From NCBI GenBank assembly GCA_034436335.1, contig DAOTVO010000019.1, positions 1 through 64,000 of the forward strand: a stretch of 64,000 nt of DNA, in the 5' to 3' direction. The stretch's first letter is position 1. Each line of letters begins with the position of its first letter. The DNA comes from UBA877 sp034436335 (GTDB lineage: Bacteria; Chloroflexota; Anaerolineae; Anaerolineales; Villigracilaceae). The notes beneath the pieces are model-generated. The model was given only the letters and a program-made list of their open reading frames with translations, was not told where the DNA came from and searched no databases. Positions 48,430-57,709 of the stretch are shown piece after piece. Position numbers and translations under genes: made by a program.

Positions 48430-49430
48430 ACTTCAGCGCGTAGCGAGTCACTCCACCGAATGCCCTCCCGCGCCAGATAAAAAGCGCCCAACGCCGTGAT
48501 CGGCAGCCAGAGCGCCACGTGCAGGACGAGGGTGTAGCCCGCTGCCACCGGCTGCGGCACGCCGTAGGCGGCCAGCACGGCGATGCCCGGGGCGTCGAAC
48601 GTCCCGATGTAGCCCGGCGCCGAGGGGATGGTCGTCGCCAGATTGACCACGCCGTTCATCAGCATCAGAGCGAAGAAACTGACCTCGAAATCGAAGGCGT
48701 GCATCACGAACCAGTACTTGCCCGTCTCCAGCAGCCAGATCAGCACCGAGGTCAGGAAAACCATCAGGACATGCCCCGGCGAGCGCAGCGAGGCCAGCCC
48801 GTCGAGGAACTTGTGCAGGATGGCGCTTGTTTTCTCGCGCAGGCGGCGGGGCAGCAGCCGGTCAATGAACCACTGGCCGAGGCGCGCCGTCACCTGCGGG
48901 AACATGGCCGCCAGCAGGAAGACGAGCAGCGCGGCGGCGAAAATCCCCGCGCCCCACAGTGAGAGGGTCTGCAGGTTGCCAACGAAGCCCGAATCGGCCG
49001 CGGCCAGGCGCGCCAGTTCGGGCAGGTTGACGAAGACGAAGCCCAGCATGACTACCCCATCGAAGATGCGCTCGACGATGACGGTCGCCAGCGAGGCCGA
49101 GACCGAGACGCCCTCGCGCCGCTTCAGGAGGACCGCCCGCAGCACCTCGCCGGCCCGCGCCGGATAGATGTTGTTGCCCATGTAACCGATGCAGGTCACC
49201 GGGAACATCGTGCGGGTGGGGATGTTCTTGAGCGGGCCGAGCAGGTAGTGCCAGCGCCAGGCGCGCACCCACACGCCGACGAAATAGACGGCCACGCCCG
49301 GCAGAATCCACCAATAGTTGGCGGTTTTGACCGCCTGCCAGAAATCGCCCAGTTTCAGCCCGCGCAGGGCCAGGTACAGGAAGGCGATGCTGATGAGCAG
49401 TCCGGCCCAGAATTGCCATTTTTTCATCAT
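48426..49430 (-). CDS. Flippase-like membrane protein (lysylphosphatidylglycerol synthase TM region)
   Basis: A 334-residue UPF0104/AglD2-like membrane protein with about eight hydrophobic segments. Conserved family features include RAWRWHYLL, GYMGNNIYPARAGEVLRA with its polar residues, and ERIFDG. Such proteins move lipid-linked compounds or accompany glycosyltransferases. Two ATG codons in a row start it. Its stop lies in a REP-like palindrome. Confidence 0.87.
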   Translation of the reverse strand: MMKKWQFWAGLLISIAFLYLALRGLKLGDFWQAVKTANYWWILPGVAVYFVGVWVRAWRWHYLLGPLKNIPTRTMFPVTCIGYMGNNIYPARAGEVLRAVLLKRREGVSVSASLATVIVERIFDGVVMLGFVFVNLPELARLAAADSGFVGNLQTLSLWGAGIFAAALLVFLLAAMFPQVTARLGQWFIDRLLPRRLREKTSAILHKFLDGLASLRSPGHVLMVFLTSVLIWLLETGKYWFVMHAFDFEVSFFALMLMNGVVNLATTIPSAPGYIGTFDAPGIAVLAAYGVPQPVAAGYTLVLHVALWLPITALGAFYLAREGIRWSDSLRAEV

Positions 49431-49477
49431 AAAGCGATTTTACCATGCCGAGCGCGGCCTCCCGTTTTGCCGTTTCA

Positions 49478-49486
49478 TGCTAGAAT
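49478..49486 (+). promoter_or_regulatory. Extended -10 promoter, probable leaderless
   Basis: TGCTAGAAT (TGn plus TAGAAT at 49481-49486), eight bases before ATG 49495. No ribosome-binding site fits in the space. Confidence 0.6.
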
Positions 49487-49494
49487 AAAGCGCG

Positions 49495-51222
49495 ATGATC
49501 GAGATTCCCGACCGTGTTGCCTTCTTGTCGCGCTCGCACCTGTTCAACGGTCTGAACGAGGCGCAATTAACGGCTGTAGCGCAGCGTCTTGAAGAAGTCT
49601 CGTTCAAGGCGGGCGATGAGATTGTGCGCGAAGGGCAGGAGGGGAAACAATTTTTCCTGGTTGTCGCCGGTAAGGTGAACGTTACCTGCAAAGGATCAGA
49701 AAAGCCGCTGGCCACGCTGGTGGCAGGTGACTATTTCGGCGAGGAGGCCGTCTTGAGCCGCCGACACCGCCGAAGCGCCACCGTCACCGCGCTGGAAGAT
49801 ACCCTGACGCTGGCGCTCAGTTACGAACATTTTCAGGATTTGCTCAAGCAGGCTCGCGGACTGCGCGCCAATTTTCAAGTGGCAATCAACAGCCGTCGTC
49901 TGGCGCGCAGGATACATTTCAAGTGGCTGCCAGAAGATGAAGTTATCTATTACCTGGCGCGCAAGCATCCCATTCTGCTGGTCGAGGCGCTGATTGTGCC
50001 TTCCCTCCTGCTGATACTGGGAATCGCCGGAATGCTGGCCGCCTGGTATTATTCCCCTGGCCGCCTGGACATTCAGGCGCTCTGGTGGGTGGCGCTGTTT
50101 GTGAGCATCCTGGCCGGCCTGTGGGCGCTCTGGAACATCATAGACTGGGGAAACGATTACTACATTCTGACCAACCGGCGCGTTATCTGGCTCGAAAAGG
50201 TCATCGGCCTCTATGACAGCCGCAATGAAGCGCCCCTCTCGGCCGTCCAGCGCGTTAACGTCCAGACCGAGTTCTGGGGGCGGCAGTTGGAGTACGGCGA
50301 CCTCATCGTCCGCACCATCGTGGGAAGCAGTATCACCTTGAAGAACATCAGTTACCCTTACCAGGCCGCCGCGCTCATCGAGGAGCATTGGAAGCGTTCG
50401 CTCGAAACCTCGCGCAGGATGGAGGAAAATGAGATGAAACAAATCCTGCGCGAGCGCATCCTGCAGAGCGGCCCACGTCCCGTCAAAGCGCCGTCCTTGA
50501 TTGCCAAACCGCCGGCCAAACTTGACCCTTACAAAGGCAAACACCGCATAGCCGACTTCTTTCGTCTGCGCTTCGAGGACAAGGCGGTTGTTACCTACCG
50601 CAAGCACATCGTCGTTCTGGTGCGCCAGACGTGGAAACCGTTCCTGCTCCTTGCCGTGCTGATTGCCGTCCTCATTTTTGCCCTGGTCCGTCATCTGCTG
50701 GCCAATGCTTCCACACTTGAATTGGACAGTCTGCTCTGCACCTGGGGCCTCCTATTCGCCGTGGCCTTTTTCTGGTGGCTGTACCAGTACATTGACTGGA
50801 GCAACGACATCTTCCAGGTCACGCCCGAACAGATTCTCGACATAGACAAGACCCCGCTGGGTGAAATGACCAGCGACATTGCCGCCCTCGACAACATCCT
50901 CAGCATCGAATACGAACGTCATGGCATCTGGGAATTGCTCTTCAACTATGGCGATGTGAAAATCACCATCGGCGGCGGCAAGCAGATGATTTTCGAGGAT
51001 GTCGCCAATCCCTCCGCCGTGCAGGATGACATCGAGCGGCGGCGGCTGGAACGAGTCGCCAAGCGCGAACAGGACAAGGCCCGCCAGGAACGCGAACGCT
51101 TTGCCGACTGGTTCGCGGCCTATTATCACAATGAACAAGTCCTGCGGGCCGAGGAATCCGCGCAAAAACCTCCCCAAACCGGCCAGCCGGGCAGCGAAGG
51201 CGAAACATCCGGCGGCAGTTGA
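49495..51222 (+). CDS. Cyclic-nucleotide-binding and PH-domain membrane protein
   Basis: A 575-residue protein. Residues about 10-120 are a cyclic-nucleotide-binding domain (GDEIVREGQEGKQFFLVVAG, GDYFGEEAVLSRRHRRSATV with the phosphate-binding Glu/Arg segment). Two similar modules follow, each with two membrane segments and a bPH2-like soluble domain (YILTNRRVIWLEK ... and ... FQVTPEQILDIDKTPLG). The C-terminus is a charged helix. It may couple cAMP, cGMP or c-di-AMP-like signals to the membrane, but this is inference. It precedes def. Confidence 0.82.
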   Translation: MIEIPDRVAFLSRSHLFNGLNEAQLTAVAQRLEEVSFKAGDEIVREGQEGKQFFLVVAGKVNVTCKGSEKPLATLVAGDYFGEEAVLSRRHRRSATVTALEDTLTLALSYEHFQDLLKQARGLRANFQVAINSRRLARRIHFKWLPEDEVIYYLARKHPILLVEALIVPSLLLILGIAGMLAAWYYSPGRLDIQALWWVALFVSILAGLWALWNIIDWGNDYYILTNRRVIWLEKVIGLYDSRNEAPLSAVQRVNVQTEFWGRQLEYGDLIVRTIVGSSITLKNISYPYQAAALIEEHWKRSLETSRRMEENEMKQILRERILQSGPRPVKAPSLIAKPPAKLDPYKGKHRIADFFRLRFEDKAVVTYRKHIVVLVRQTWKPFLLLAVLIAVLIFALVRHLLANASTLELDSLLCTWGLLFAVAFFWWLYQYIDWSNDIFQVTPEQILDIDKTPLGEMTSDIAALDNILSIEYERHGIWELLFNYGDVKITIGGGKQMIFEDVANPSAVQDDIERRRLERVAKREQDKARQERERFADWFAAYYHNEQVLRAEESAQKPPQTGQPGSEGETSGGS

Positions 51223-51262
51223 AGTAAAATATGTCTCTAACTCTCTGAATTACTGGTGAACC

Positions 51263-51775
51263 ATGTCTCTCCGTGAAATCGTTACCCTCCCCGACCCCAT
51301 CCTGCGCCGCAAGGCCAAAGCGGTGACCGACTTCGGCCCCGGCCTGCAGCGCCTGGTGGACGACATGATCGAGACGATGCGCGCCGCCCCCGGCGTTGGC
51401 CTGGCTGCCCCGCAGGTGGGCGTTTCGCAGCGCGTCATTGTGGTCGAATACCCCGAAGATGACGAAGAGGAAGACGCCCCGAAGAAACTCTACGTGGTCG
51501 TCAACCCCGAAATCAAGGAAATGTCCCGCGAGACCGAAATGGGCATCGAAGGCTGTCTCTCCATCCCCGGCATCCAGGGCGAGGTAGAACGCGCCCTCGA
51601 AGTGCGCGTGAGCGGCAAAACCCGCCGCGGCCAGCCCATCAAAATCAAGGCCAAAGGCTGGCTGGCGCGCATCTTCCAGCACGAGATTGACCACCTGGAA
51701 GGCGTCGTCTTCACCGACCGCGCCGTCAAGGTCTGGAAACCCGCCCCCGATGAAGAAGTTCTCGACAACGTCTAA
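51263..51775 (+). CDS. def: Peptide deformylase
   Basis: A 170-residue deformylase that removes the formyl group from nascent proteins. All three family motifs are present: GVGLAAPQVG, EGCLS with the metal ligand Cys98, and QHEIDH with His140 and His144. An acidic insert (EDDEEEDAPKK) lies between the first two motifs. Spacing to recF is 42 bases. Confidence 0.95.
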   Translation: MSLREIVTLPDPILRRKAKAVTDFGPGLQRLVDDMIETMRAAPGVGLAAPQVGVSQRVIVVEYPEDDEEEDAPKKLYVVVNPEIKEMSRETEMGIEGCLSIPGIQGEVERALEVRVSGKTRRGQPIKIKAKGWLARIFQHEIDHLEGVVFTDRAVKVWKPAPDEEVLDNV

Positions 51776-51817
51776 CCTTCTAACTTGTGAACCGCTAACG
51801 TGTAAACCTGTAAACGG

Positions 51818-53038
51818 ATGCACCTCACCCACATCTCTCTCACCAACTTTCGCAGTTTTGCCCGCCTGGACCTCGACGTTCCCCGGCGGGTTGTTTTGCT
51901 AGTGGGGAGCAACGCCCAGGGCAAGACCAGCATCCTCGAAGCCGTCTATTTCCTGGCTGCCTTCACCTCCTTCCAGACCCACACCGACCGGCAACTGGTC
52001 AACTTCGTCGCTGCCCGCGAATCGCTGGCCGTGGCGCGCCTGGTCGCTGAGTACCGGCGCGGGGTCAGCAAACACCGGCTCGAGGTCCGGCTGGTGATCG
52101 AACCGGTGGGGCCGCTCAACGGTCAGCGCCTGCGCAAGGAAATTCTGCTCGATGGCGTCAAACGCCCGCTGGCGGAAGTCATCGGGCATTTCAACGCCGT
52201 CGTCTTCGTCCCGCAGATGACTCGCATCATCGAGGGCGCGCCCGAAGACCGCCGCCGCTACCTGAACCTGGCGCTGGCGCAGACGGTCCCCGGCTACGCC
52301 CGCGCCCTCAGCGAATATACCCAGGCGCTCACCCAGCGCAACGCCCTGCTCAAGGCGCTCGGCGAACGCGGCGGCGATGCCTCGCAACTCGATTTCTGGG
52401 ACGAGACGATCGCCCGCGCCGGAGCGCAACTCATCCGGGCGCGCATCACCGCCGTGCAGGAAATCGAGGCCCTGGCGCTGGGAATCCATACCGAACTGAC
52501 GCGCGGCGCCGAAAACCTGCGCCTCGACTACCGGCCAGCCTACGACCCCCTGCCGCGCCCGAACGGCCAGATTGCCCTGCGCATGGATACGCGCGTGGAC
52601 CGCTCCGGGCTGGGCGAGGAGGAAATCCGCCTCGGCTTCCTGGACGCTCTGCGCCGGGCGCGGGGCGAGGAGATTGCGCGCGGCGTGACCGTCCTCGGCC
52701 CGCACCGCGACGAACTGCGTTTCCTTGCCAACGGCACCGATTTGGGCGATTATGGCTCGCGTGGTCAAGTACGCACCGCACTCCTGGCGCTCAAACTGGC
52801 CGAGGTGGAATGGATGAAAGCGAAAACCGGTCAGTGGCCGGTGCTCCTGCTGGACGAGGTGATGGCCGAACTCGACCTCCAGCGCCGCGCCGACCTGCTG
52901 GCCTATCTCGAAAAGATGGAGCAGGCCCTGCTCACCACCACCGACCTGAAATTGTTCGCCCCCGCCTTTGTCGAAAAGACCGAGACCTGGGAGGTGAACG
53001 CCGGGACGGTGAAAGTCTTGCAAAGCGGAGGCAAATAG
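51818..53038 (+). CDS. recF: DNA replication and repair protein RecF
   Basis: A 406-residue SMC-like ATPase that acts at gaps and in RecA loading. Walker A is GSNAQGKTS (residues 28-36), the signature is near GSRGQVRTALLALKLAE and Walker B is LLLDEVMAELD. Its usual neighbours dnaN and gyrB are not here. It starts at ATG 51818 and ends one base before the cupin gene. Confidence 0.94.
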   Translation: MHLTHISLTNFRSFARLDLDVPRRVVLLVGSNAQGKTSILEAVYFLAAFTSFQTHTDRQLVNFVAARESLAVARLVAEYRRGVSKHRLEVRLVIEPVGPLNGQRLRKEILLDGVKRPLAEVIGHFNAVVFVPQMTRIIEGAPEDRRRYLNLALAQTVPGYARALSEYTQALTQRNALLKALGERGGDASQLDFWDETIARAGAQLIRARITAVQEIEALALGIHTELTRGAENLRLDYRPAYDPLPRPNGQIALRMDTRVDRSGLGEEEIRLGFLDALRRARGEEIARGVTVLGPHRDELRFLANGTDLGDYGSRGQVRTALLALKLAEVEWMKAKTGQWPVLLLDEVMAELDLQRRADLLAYLEKMEQALLTTTDLKLFAPAFVEKTETWEVNAGTVKVLQSGGK

Positions 53039-53039
53039 A

Positions 53040-53393
53040 ATGTCTGTTACCCACACTTCTGATGTTCCTGCCCAACCGGTCAAGGCTGGCGACTTTACGA
53101 CCCTTCAGGTCTTGCTGAAAGGCCCCAACTTCACCATGCGGCGCTTCGTGATGGAACCCGGCGGCGGGATGCCGGAACACACCAACACGGTCGAGCATGA
53201 ACAGTATGTGCTGCACGGCCGCGCCCGCATCAGCATTGACGGCCAGGAGTTCGAGGTGCAGGCCGGGGATGTGGTCTTCATCCCGGAGGGCGCGCCGCAC
53301 TGGTATCAGAACATCGGCGAGGAAAACTTCGAATTCCTGTGCATCGTGCCGAACAAGGAAGATGTTATCACGCTGGTGGATAAGGGCTGCTGA
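53040..53393 (+). CDS. Cupin domain protein
   Basis: A 117-residue single-domain cupin. The two motifs HTNTVEHEQYVLHGRARI and GDVVFIPEGAPHWYQN supply three His and one Glu that would bind a metal. The function (isomerase, dioxygenase or sensor) cannot be read. It starts two bases after recF ends, and the CrtI-like gene begins two bases after its stop, so they are probably co-transcribed. Confidence 0.88.
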   Translation: MSVTHTSDVPAQPVKAGDFTTLQVLLKGPNFTMRRFVMEPGGGMPEHTNTVEHEQYVLHGRARISIDGQEFEVQAGDVVFIPEGAPHWYQNIGEENFEFLCIVPNKEDVITLVDKGC

Positions 53394-53394
53394 C

Positions 53395-55017
53395 GTGGAC
53401 TACGACATCCTCGTCATCGGTTCCGGCGCGGGCGGACTCACTGCCGCCGTCGCATTGGCGCAGGCAGGGAAGCGCGTGCTGGTTCTCGAACAGCACGACC
53501 GCCCCGGCGGGTGGACGCATTCCTTCACCCTGCAAGGCTACCGCTTCAGCCCCGGCGTCCACTACATCGGCGACCTGCAGGAGGGCGGCGGTCTGCGCCG
53601 CATCTACGACGGGCTGGGCGTCTCGCAGGATTTGGTCTTTTGCGAACTCAACCCCGACGGCTACGACCACATCGTCGTCGGCGAGAAGCGGGTGGATTTC
53701 CCGAAGGGGAAGGAGAATCTCATCGAGCGGCTGAAGAGCCACTTCTCGCACGAGAAAGATGGGATTGACGGCTACTTCCGCGACCTGACCGCCATGATGG
53801 AGGGGCTGCGCGCCCTCGGCAATGCGAAGAATCCGCTCGCGGCGGCGAAGGGTGCGGGGAACGTCCTGAAGTGGATGCGCGCTACCGGCGCGGACCTCAT
53901 CAACGCGCACATCAGCGACCCCGTGCTGCGCGGCGTGCTGGCGGGACAGTCGGGCGACCACGGTCTGCCGCCCTCGCGGGTGAGCGCGTTCATGCACGCC
54001 GGTATCACCCATCACTACCTCGAGGGCGGATACTACCCGCAGGGCGGCGCGTTCACCATTCCGCGCGCCTTCGTTCGGGCGTTAAAACGCGCGGGCGGGG
54101 AAATCCGCCTCCAGTCACGCGTGAAGCGGATTTTGCTCGAAGGGAGAAAAGTCATTGGCGTGGAACTGGAATCGGGCGAGGAAATCCGTGCCGGAGTCGT
54201 CATCTCCAATGCCGATCCCGAAGTGACGTTCGGCAAGTTAATCGGGCGCGAGAACCTCTCGCCGCGTCTGCGCCGTAAACTGGACGGGCTGGCGTACTCA
54301 ACCTCGTGCCTGAGCCTGTTCTTCGCGACGGATATGGATTTGCGCGGGGCGGGACTCGACTCGGGAAATTTTTGGTATTACGACCACGCGGACGTTGACC
54401 GCATCTACGCCCACGGGCTGACAGATGCGCTTTTGCGGGAGGAAACGCCGCCCGGCATGTTCCTGACGGTAACAACGCTGAAAGACCCCTCGAAGATGCA
54501 CGCGCACGGCGCGACGGCGGGACATCACACCTGCGAGTCGTTCGCATTCGTGGGGTATGACGCCTTTGCGAAGTGGGCGCACACTCGGTATGGCGCGCGT
54601 CCCGCTGACTACGAGGCGATGAAGGAAGACCTGGCGTGGCGGATGGTGCGCGGGCTGGAGAAGCGCATCCCTGGTTTGAGCAAGCATATTGTCTTTTGGA
54701 GTCTCGGCACGCCGCTCACGAACGAACATTATCTCAACGCGACGCGCGGGAATCTGTACGGCATTGAGAAGTCGCCGACTCAGGTGGGGCCGCTCGGCTT
54801 CACGGCGCGGACGGAGTTCGATGGGCTGTACCTGTGCGGGGCCAGCACGACCAGTCACGGCGTGGCGGGGGTCACGGCTTCGGGAATCGAGGCGGCGAAG
54901 GCGGTGTTGAATTGTCGGACAAGGGATTTGCTGCGCGAGGGCGGGGAGGGCCCGAAGTTTTTGCCTGCGGAGGACCCGTCCGCATGGGGGGAGGTGAGAG
55001 GGGTGGAGGAGGAGTGA
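53395..55017 (+). CDS. CrtI/RetSat-like FAD-dependent oxidoreductase
   Basis: A 540-residue flavoprotein of the phytoene desaturase/retinol saturase group. The FAD-binding motif is GSGAGGLTAAVALAQAGKRV near residue 9, followed by EQHDRPGGWTHSF. The C-terminal FAD site is GLYLCGASTTSHGVAGVTASGIEAA. It might desaturate or saturate isoprenoid or lipid chains; no carotenoid genes are adjacent. GTG 53395 is chosen as start since it begins the Rossmann strand (VDYDILVIGSG). A longer start upstream would overlap the cupin gene. Confidence 0.86.
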   Translation: MDYDILVIGSGAGGLTAAVALAQAGKRVLVLEQHDRPGGWTHSFTLQGYRFSPGVHYIGDLQEGGGLRRIYDGLGVSQDLVFCELNPDGYDHIVVGEKRVDFPKGKENLIERLKSHFSHEKDGIDGYFRDLTAMMEGLRALGNAKNPLAAAKGAGNVLKWMRATGADLINAHISDPVLRGVLAGQSGDHGLPPSRVSAFMHAGITHHYLEGGYYPQGGAFTIPRAFVRALKRAGGEIRLQSRVKRILLEGRKVIGVELESGEEIRAGVVISNADPEVTFGKLIGRENLSPRLRRKLDGLAYSTSCLSLFFATDMDLRGAGLDSGNFWYYDHADVDRIYAHGLTDALLREETPPGMFLTVTTLKDPSKMHAHGATAGHHTCESFAFVGYDAFAKWAHTRYGARPADYEAMKEDLAWRMVRGLEKRIPGLSKHIVFWSLGTPLTNEHYLNATRGNLYGIEKSPTQVGPLGFTARTEFDGLYLCGASTTSHGVAGVTASGIEAAKAVLNCRTRDLLREGGEGPKFLPAEDPSAWGEVRGVEEE

Positions 55018-55102
55018 AAGTTTTGGGATGCAGAAAACGCGGATAGCACAGATGAACGCAGAGAGAAAAAGCGAAAAACCTCTGTCAGGAAAGGAATAAA
55101 TC

Positions 55103-55744
55103 ATGTTGCTAGACGTTCGTCAGCAAATTGTGCAAGTCACGACCGAACTCTACCAGCGCGGCCTCGTCACCGCGACCGGCGGCAACATCAGCGCCCGCTG
55201 TGAAAACAACCCGGCCGAAATCTGGATTACCCCCTCAGCGATCTTCAAGGGTGCGCTGCAGCCGGAGATGATGGTACGCATTGACCTGAACGGGAACATT
55301 TTGAGCGGGGACGGTTACCCCGCCTCCAGCGAGCGGCGCGTCCACTGCGCCCTTTACCGACGGCGGCCAGACCTCAACGCCGTCATTCACACCCACGCCC
55401 CCTATGCTACCCTGCTGGCTTTGGCCGGCATCCCCTTCGAGTTCATCTCCGCTGAGGCGGTCTTCGTCGGCGAGTTGCCGATTGTCCCGTTCATCCTGCC
55501 CGGCACGGACGAATTGGCTGAGGCTGTGGCAGACGCTTTTGGCGCGCAAGGGCATGCCGCTCTGATGCAAAATCACGGCCTGGTGGTGGGCGGCTCAAAC
55601 CTGCGCCGGGCTGCCGATTTGACCGACATCATCGAGGTCACTGCCCATAAACTCGTTGTTTGCCGTATGCTCGGCGTCTGTCCACCGACCTTGCCGGAGG
55701 ACGCCGTCCGTCAACTCCAAGCGTTGGGGAAGATGGTCGTATGA
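55103..55744 (+). CDS. Class II aldolase/adducin family protein
   Basis: A 213-residue class II aldolase-like enzyme. Zinc ligands are present as IHTHAPYA and a distal His in NHGLVVGG, with the phosphate-binding TGGNIS early on and the Glu in SSERRVH. It would cleave a ketose or sugar-acid phosphate such as fuculose 1-phosphate; the substrate is not certain. An AGGAA ribosome-binding site precedes the ATG. Confidence 0.9.
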   Translation: MLLDVRQQIVQVTTELYQRGLVTATGGNISARCENNPAEIWITPSAIFKGALQPEMMVRIDLNGNILSGDGYPASSERRVHCALYRRRPDLNAVIHTHAPYATLLALAGIPFEFISAEAVFVGELPIVPFILPGTDELAEAVADAFGAQGHAALMQNHGLVVGGSNLRRAADLTDIIEVTAHKLVVCRMLGVCPPTLPEDAVRQLQALGKMVV

Positions 55745-55815
55745 GTTTGATAGCCCCTGATAGCCGCCTTGGATACAATTAGAGCGTCGTTCGATTCTCG
55801 TTAGAAAGGTTTCCT

Positions 55816-56964
55816 ATGAGACAAGTCGCCATCTTGGGCATTGGCCAAACCAAAATAGATGAGCATTGGGACAGATCGATTCGTGACCTGGCTGTGGAGG
55901 CGGTGCGTGCCGCGTTGCACGATGCCGGGCGTGAATCGGCGCAAGGGTTGTTTGTGGGCAATATGATGGCGGGCATTCTCGACATGCAAAACAACCTCGC
56001 CCCGCTCGTGGCGGATTTCGCTGGGCTGAAGGGAGCCGAATCTGTCAGAGTGGACGCCGCTTGCGGGTCGGGCGGGGCTGCTCTGCGCGCCGGTTTGATG
56101 GCCGTCGCCTCGGGCGAACTCGAGTCTGCCCTTGTGCTGGGCGTCGAGAAGATGACCGATCGCCATCCGCATGAGGTCACTGCAGCCCTGGCTACCGCCG
56201 CCGACTCAGATTACGAAATTGAGATGGGGGTTTCGTTTGTCGGCTTGAATGCCCTCATCATGCGCCGCTACATGCATGAGTACGGCTGGAAGCACGCCGA
56301 TTTTGCTCCTTTTGCCATCAATGCCCACGCCAACGCTTTGCATAATCCCCATGCTCGTTTGCATCAGAAGATTACGGTGGAGGACTTTGAGAAATCGGCG
56401 ATGATCGCCACGCCGATTAACCTGCTGGATGCTTCGCCGATCGGTGACGGGGCGGCGGCCCTTTATCTTGTCCCTGCTGAGTCGCTGCGTGGGGGAAAGC
56501 GCATCCTGGTCGCCGGTTCGGGTGCGGCAGCCGATACGATCGGCCTGCACGATCGTGGCGAGGACCTCTTTCTGACGGCGGCTTATCGCTCGGTGCAGCA
56601 GGCCTATCAACAGGCCGGTGTCGGGCCGCAGGATATTGACGTCTTTGAACTGCACGATGCTTTTACCATCATGTCGGCGCTTTCGCTGGAGGCTTGTGGC
56701 TTTGCCGAGCGCGGCCAGGGCGTTCGCTTGGGGTTGGAGGGTGACATTCTGCCGACAGGACGGATTCCGGTCTGCACGCGCGGCGGGTTGAAGGCGCGCG
56801 GCCATCCGGTCGGCGCAACGGGCGTTTACCAGGTTGTCGAAGTGGCGCAGCAATTGCGCGGCGAGTGCGGCCCGACCCAAGTTCCCGAGGCGCGTATCGG
56901 TCTGACTCAGAACATCGGCGGCAGCGGGGCGACCATTGTGACGCATATTTTGAAACGCGAGTAG
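55816..56964 (+). CDS. Thiolase family protein (acetyl-CoA C-acyltransferase-like)
   Basis: A 382-residue thiolase of the SCP-x/archaeal type. The nucleophilic Cys is in VDAACGSGGAAL, and the C-terminal active site is FELHDAFTI and the GGLKARGHPVGATG loop with its His. It would act in acyl-CoA breakdown or isoprenoid/fatty-acid metabolism. A GAAAGG ribosome-binding site and an upstream TACAAT (55774-55779) are visible. The stop TAG (56962-56964) is part of a REP-like palindrome. Confidence 0.9.
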   Translation: MRQVAILGIGQTKIDEHWDRSIRDLAVEAVRAALHDAGRESAQGLFVGNMMAGILDMQNNLAPLVADFAGLKGAESVRVDAACGSGGAALRAGLMAVASGELESALVLGVEKMTDRHPHEVTAALATAADSDYEIEMGVSFVGLNALIMRRYMHEYGWKHADFAPFAINAHANALHNPHARLHQKITVEDFEKSAMIATPINLLDASPIGDGAAALYLVPAESLRGGKRILVAGSGAAADTIGLHDRGEDLFLTAAYRSVQQAYQQAGVGPQDIDVFELHDAFTIMSALSLEACGFAERGQGVRLGLEGDILPTGRIPVCTRGGLKARGHPVGATGVYQVVEVAQQLRGECGPTQVPEARIGLTQNIGGSGATIVTHILKRE

Positions 56965-56987
56965 GGCGAGATATTATCCCGCCCTAC
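56961..56987. repeat. REP-like palindrome, GGGCGAGAT family
   Basis: GTAGGGCGAGATA pairs with TATCCCGCCCTAC around one T, with a single mismatch. GTAG holds the thiolase stop. A plsC promoter box begins 3 bases after the CTAC foot. Confidence 0.9.
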
Positions 56988-56989
56988 TG

Positions 56990-56995
56990 TATAAT
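56990..56995 (+). promoter_or_regulatory. Consensus -10 box, probable leaderless promoter for plsC
   Basis: TATAAT at 56990-56995, then six bases, then ATG 57002. The geometry is identical to that at 950-962. No -35 box is convincing; the region upstream is the palindrome. Confidence 0.55.
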
Positions 56996-57001
56996 ATTCG
57001 C

Positions 57002-57679
57002 ATGCGTCTGAAAATTACCCGCTTCTTCATCCGTCTCCTGCTGCGGCTGTTGACCCGCGTCGAAATCCACAACCGCCAGCACATCCCTGCCGAGGGGACT
57101 TTTGTCATTGCCTCCAACCATCTCGGTCTGGTGGATGCTTTTCTGCCGTTTTATATCATTGACAACGAAAATCTCATCTTGCTGGTGGGCGAGAAGTGGG
57201 AAAAGAACCGCTTCATCCGCTGGCTGGGCAAGGGGCTGAACTTTCTTTACGTGGACCGTTTCAATCCCGATATTCGCGCCATCCGGAAGGTGCTGACGCG
57301 CATGAAACAGGGCGAGATTTTGGTCATCACGCCGGAAGGGACGCGCTCAAAGGTGGGAACTCTGTTGGAAGGAAAGCCCGGCGTGGCTTATCTGGCTGCC
57401 AAACTGGGGTATCCCATCCTTCCGGCGGGTATCTCCGGCTCTTTTGACCCGCTTTTCTTCGGGCAGTTGAAACGCCTGAAGCGGCCGCGCGTCGTCGTGA
57501 CGCTGGGGCCGGCCTTTTCCCTGCCGCCGCTTCCCTCCGATGGACGGGACGATGCGCTTCAGCAGTACACCGATGAAATCATGTGCCGCATCGCCGCTCT
57601 CCTGCCGCCCGAACAGCGCGGAGTCTACGCTGACCATCCCCGGCTGAAGGAATTGCTCCAATCGGGCGCGGCAGGCTAA
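57002..57679 (+). CDS. 1-acyl-glycerol-3-phosphate acyltransferase-like, first copy
   Basis: A 225-residue PlsC-type acyltransferase for phospholipid synthesis. The catalytic HX4D motif is SNHLGLVDAF, the substrate-binding block is LYVDRFNPD, and the PEGTRSK motif follows. A hydrophobic N-terminal stretch (FFIRLLLRLLTRV) would sit in the membrane. It is a close paralog of the next gene, sharing the C-terminal QRYTDE(I/V)MCRI and PPE(Q/R)RGVYA segments. Confidence 0.9.
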   Translation: MRLKITRFFIRLLLRLLTRVEIHNRQHIPAEGTFVIASNHLGLVDAFLPFYIIDNENLILLVGEKWEKNRFIRWLGKGLNFLYVDRFNPDIRAIRKVLTRMKQGEILVITPEGTRSKVGTLLEGKPGVAYLAAKLGYPILPAGISGSFDPLFFGQLKRLKRPRVVVTLGPAFSLPPLPSDGRDDALQQYTDEIMCRIAALLPPEQRGVYADHPRLKELLQSGAAG

Positions 57680-57709
57680 CGGTCCGCGCCGGACGGGGTT
57701 ATAGCGAAT

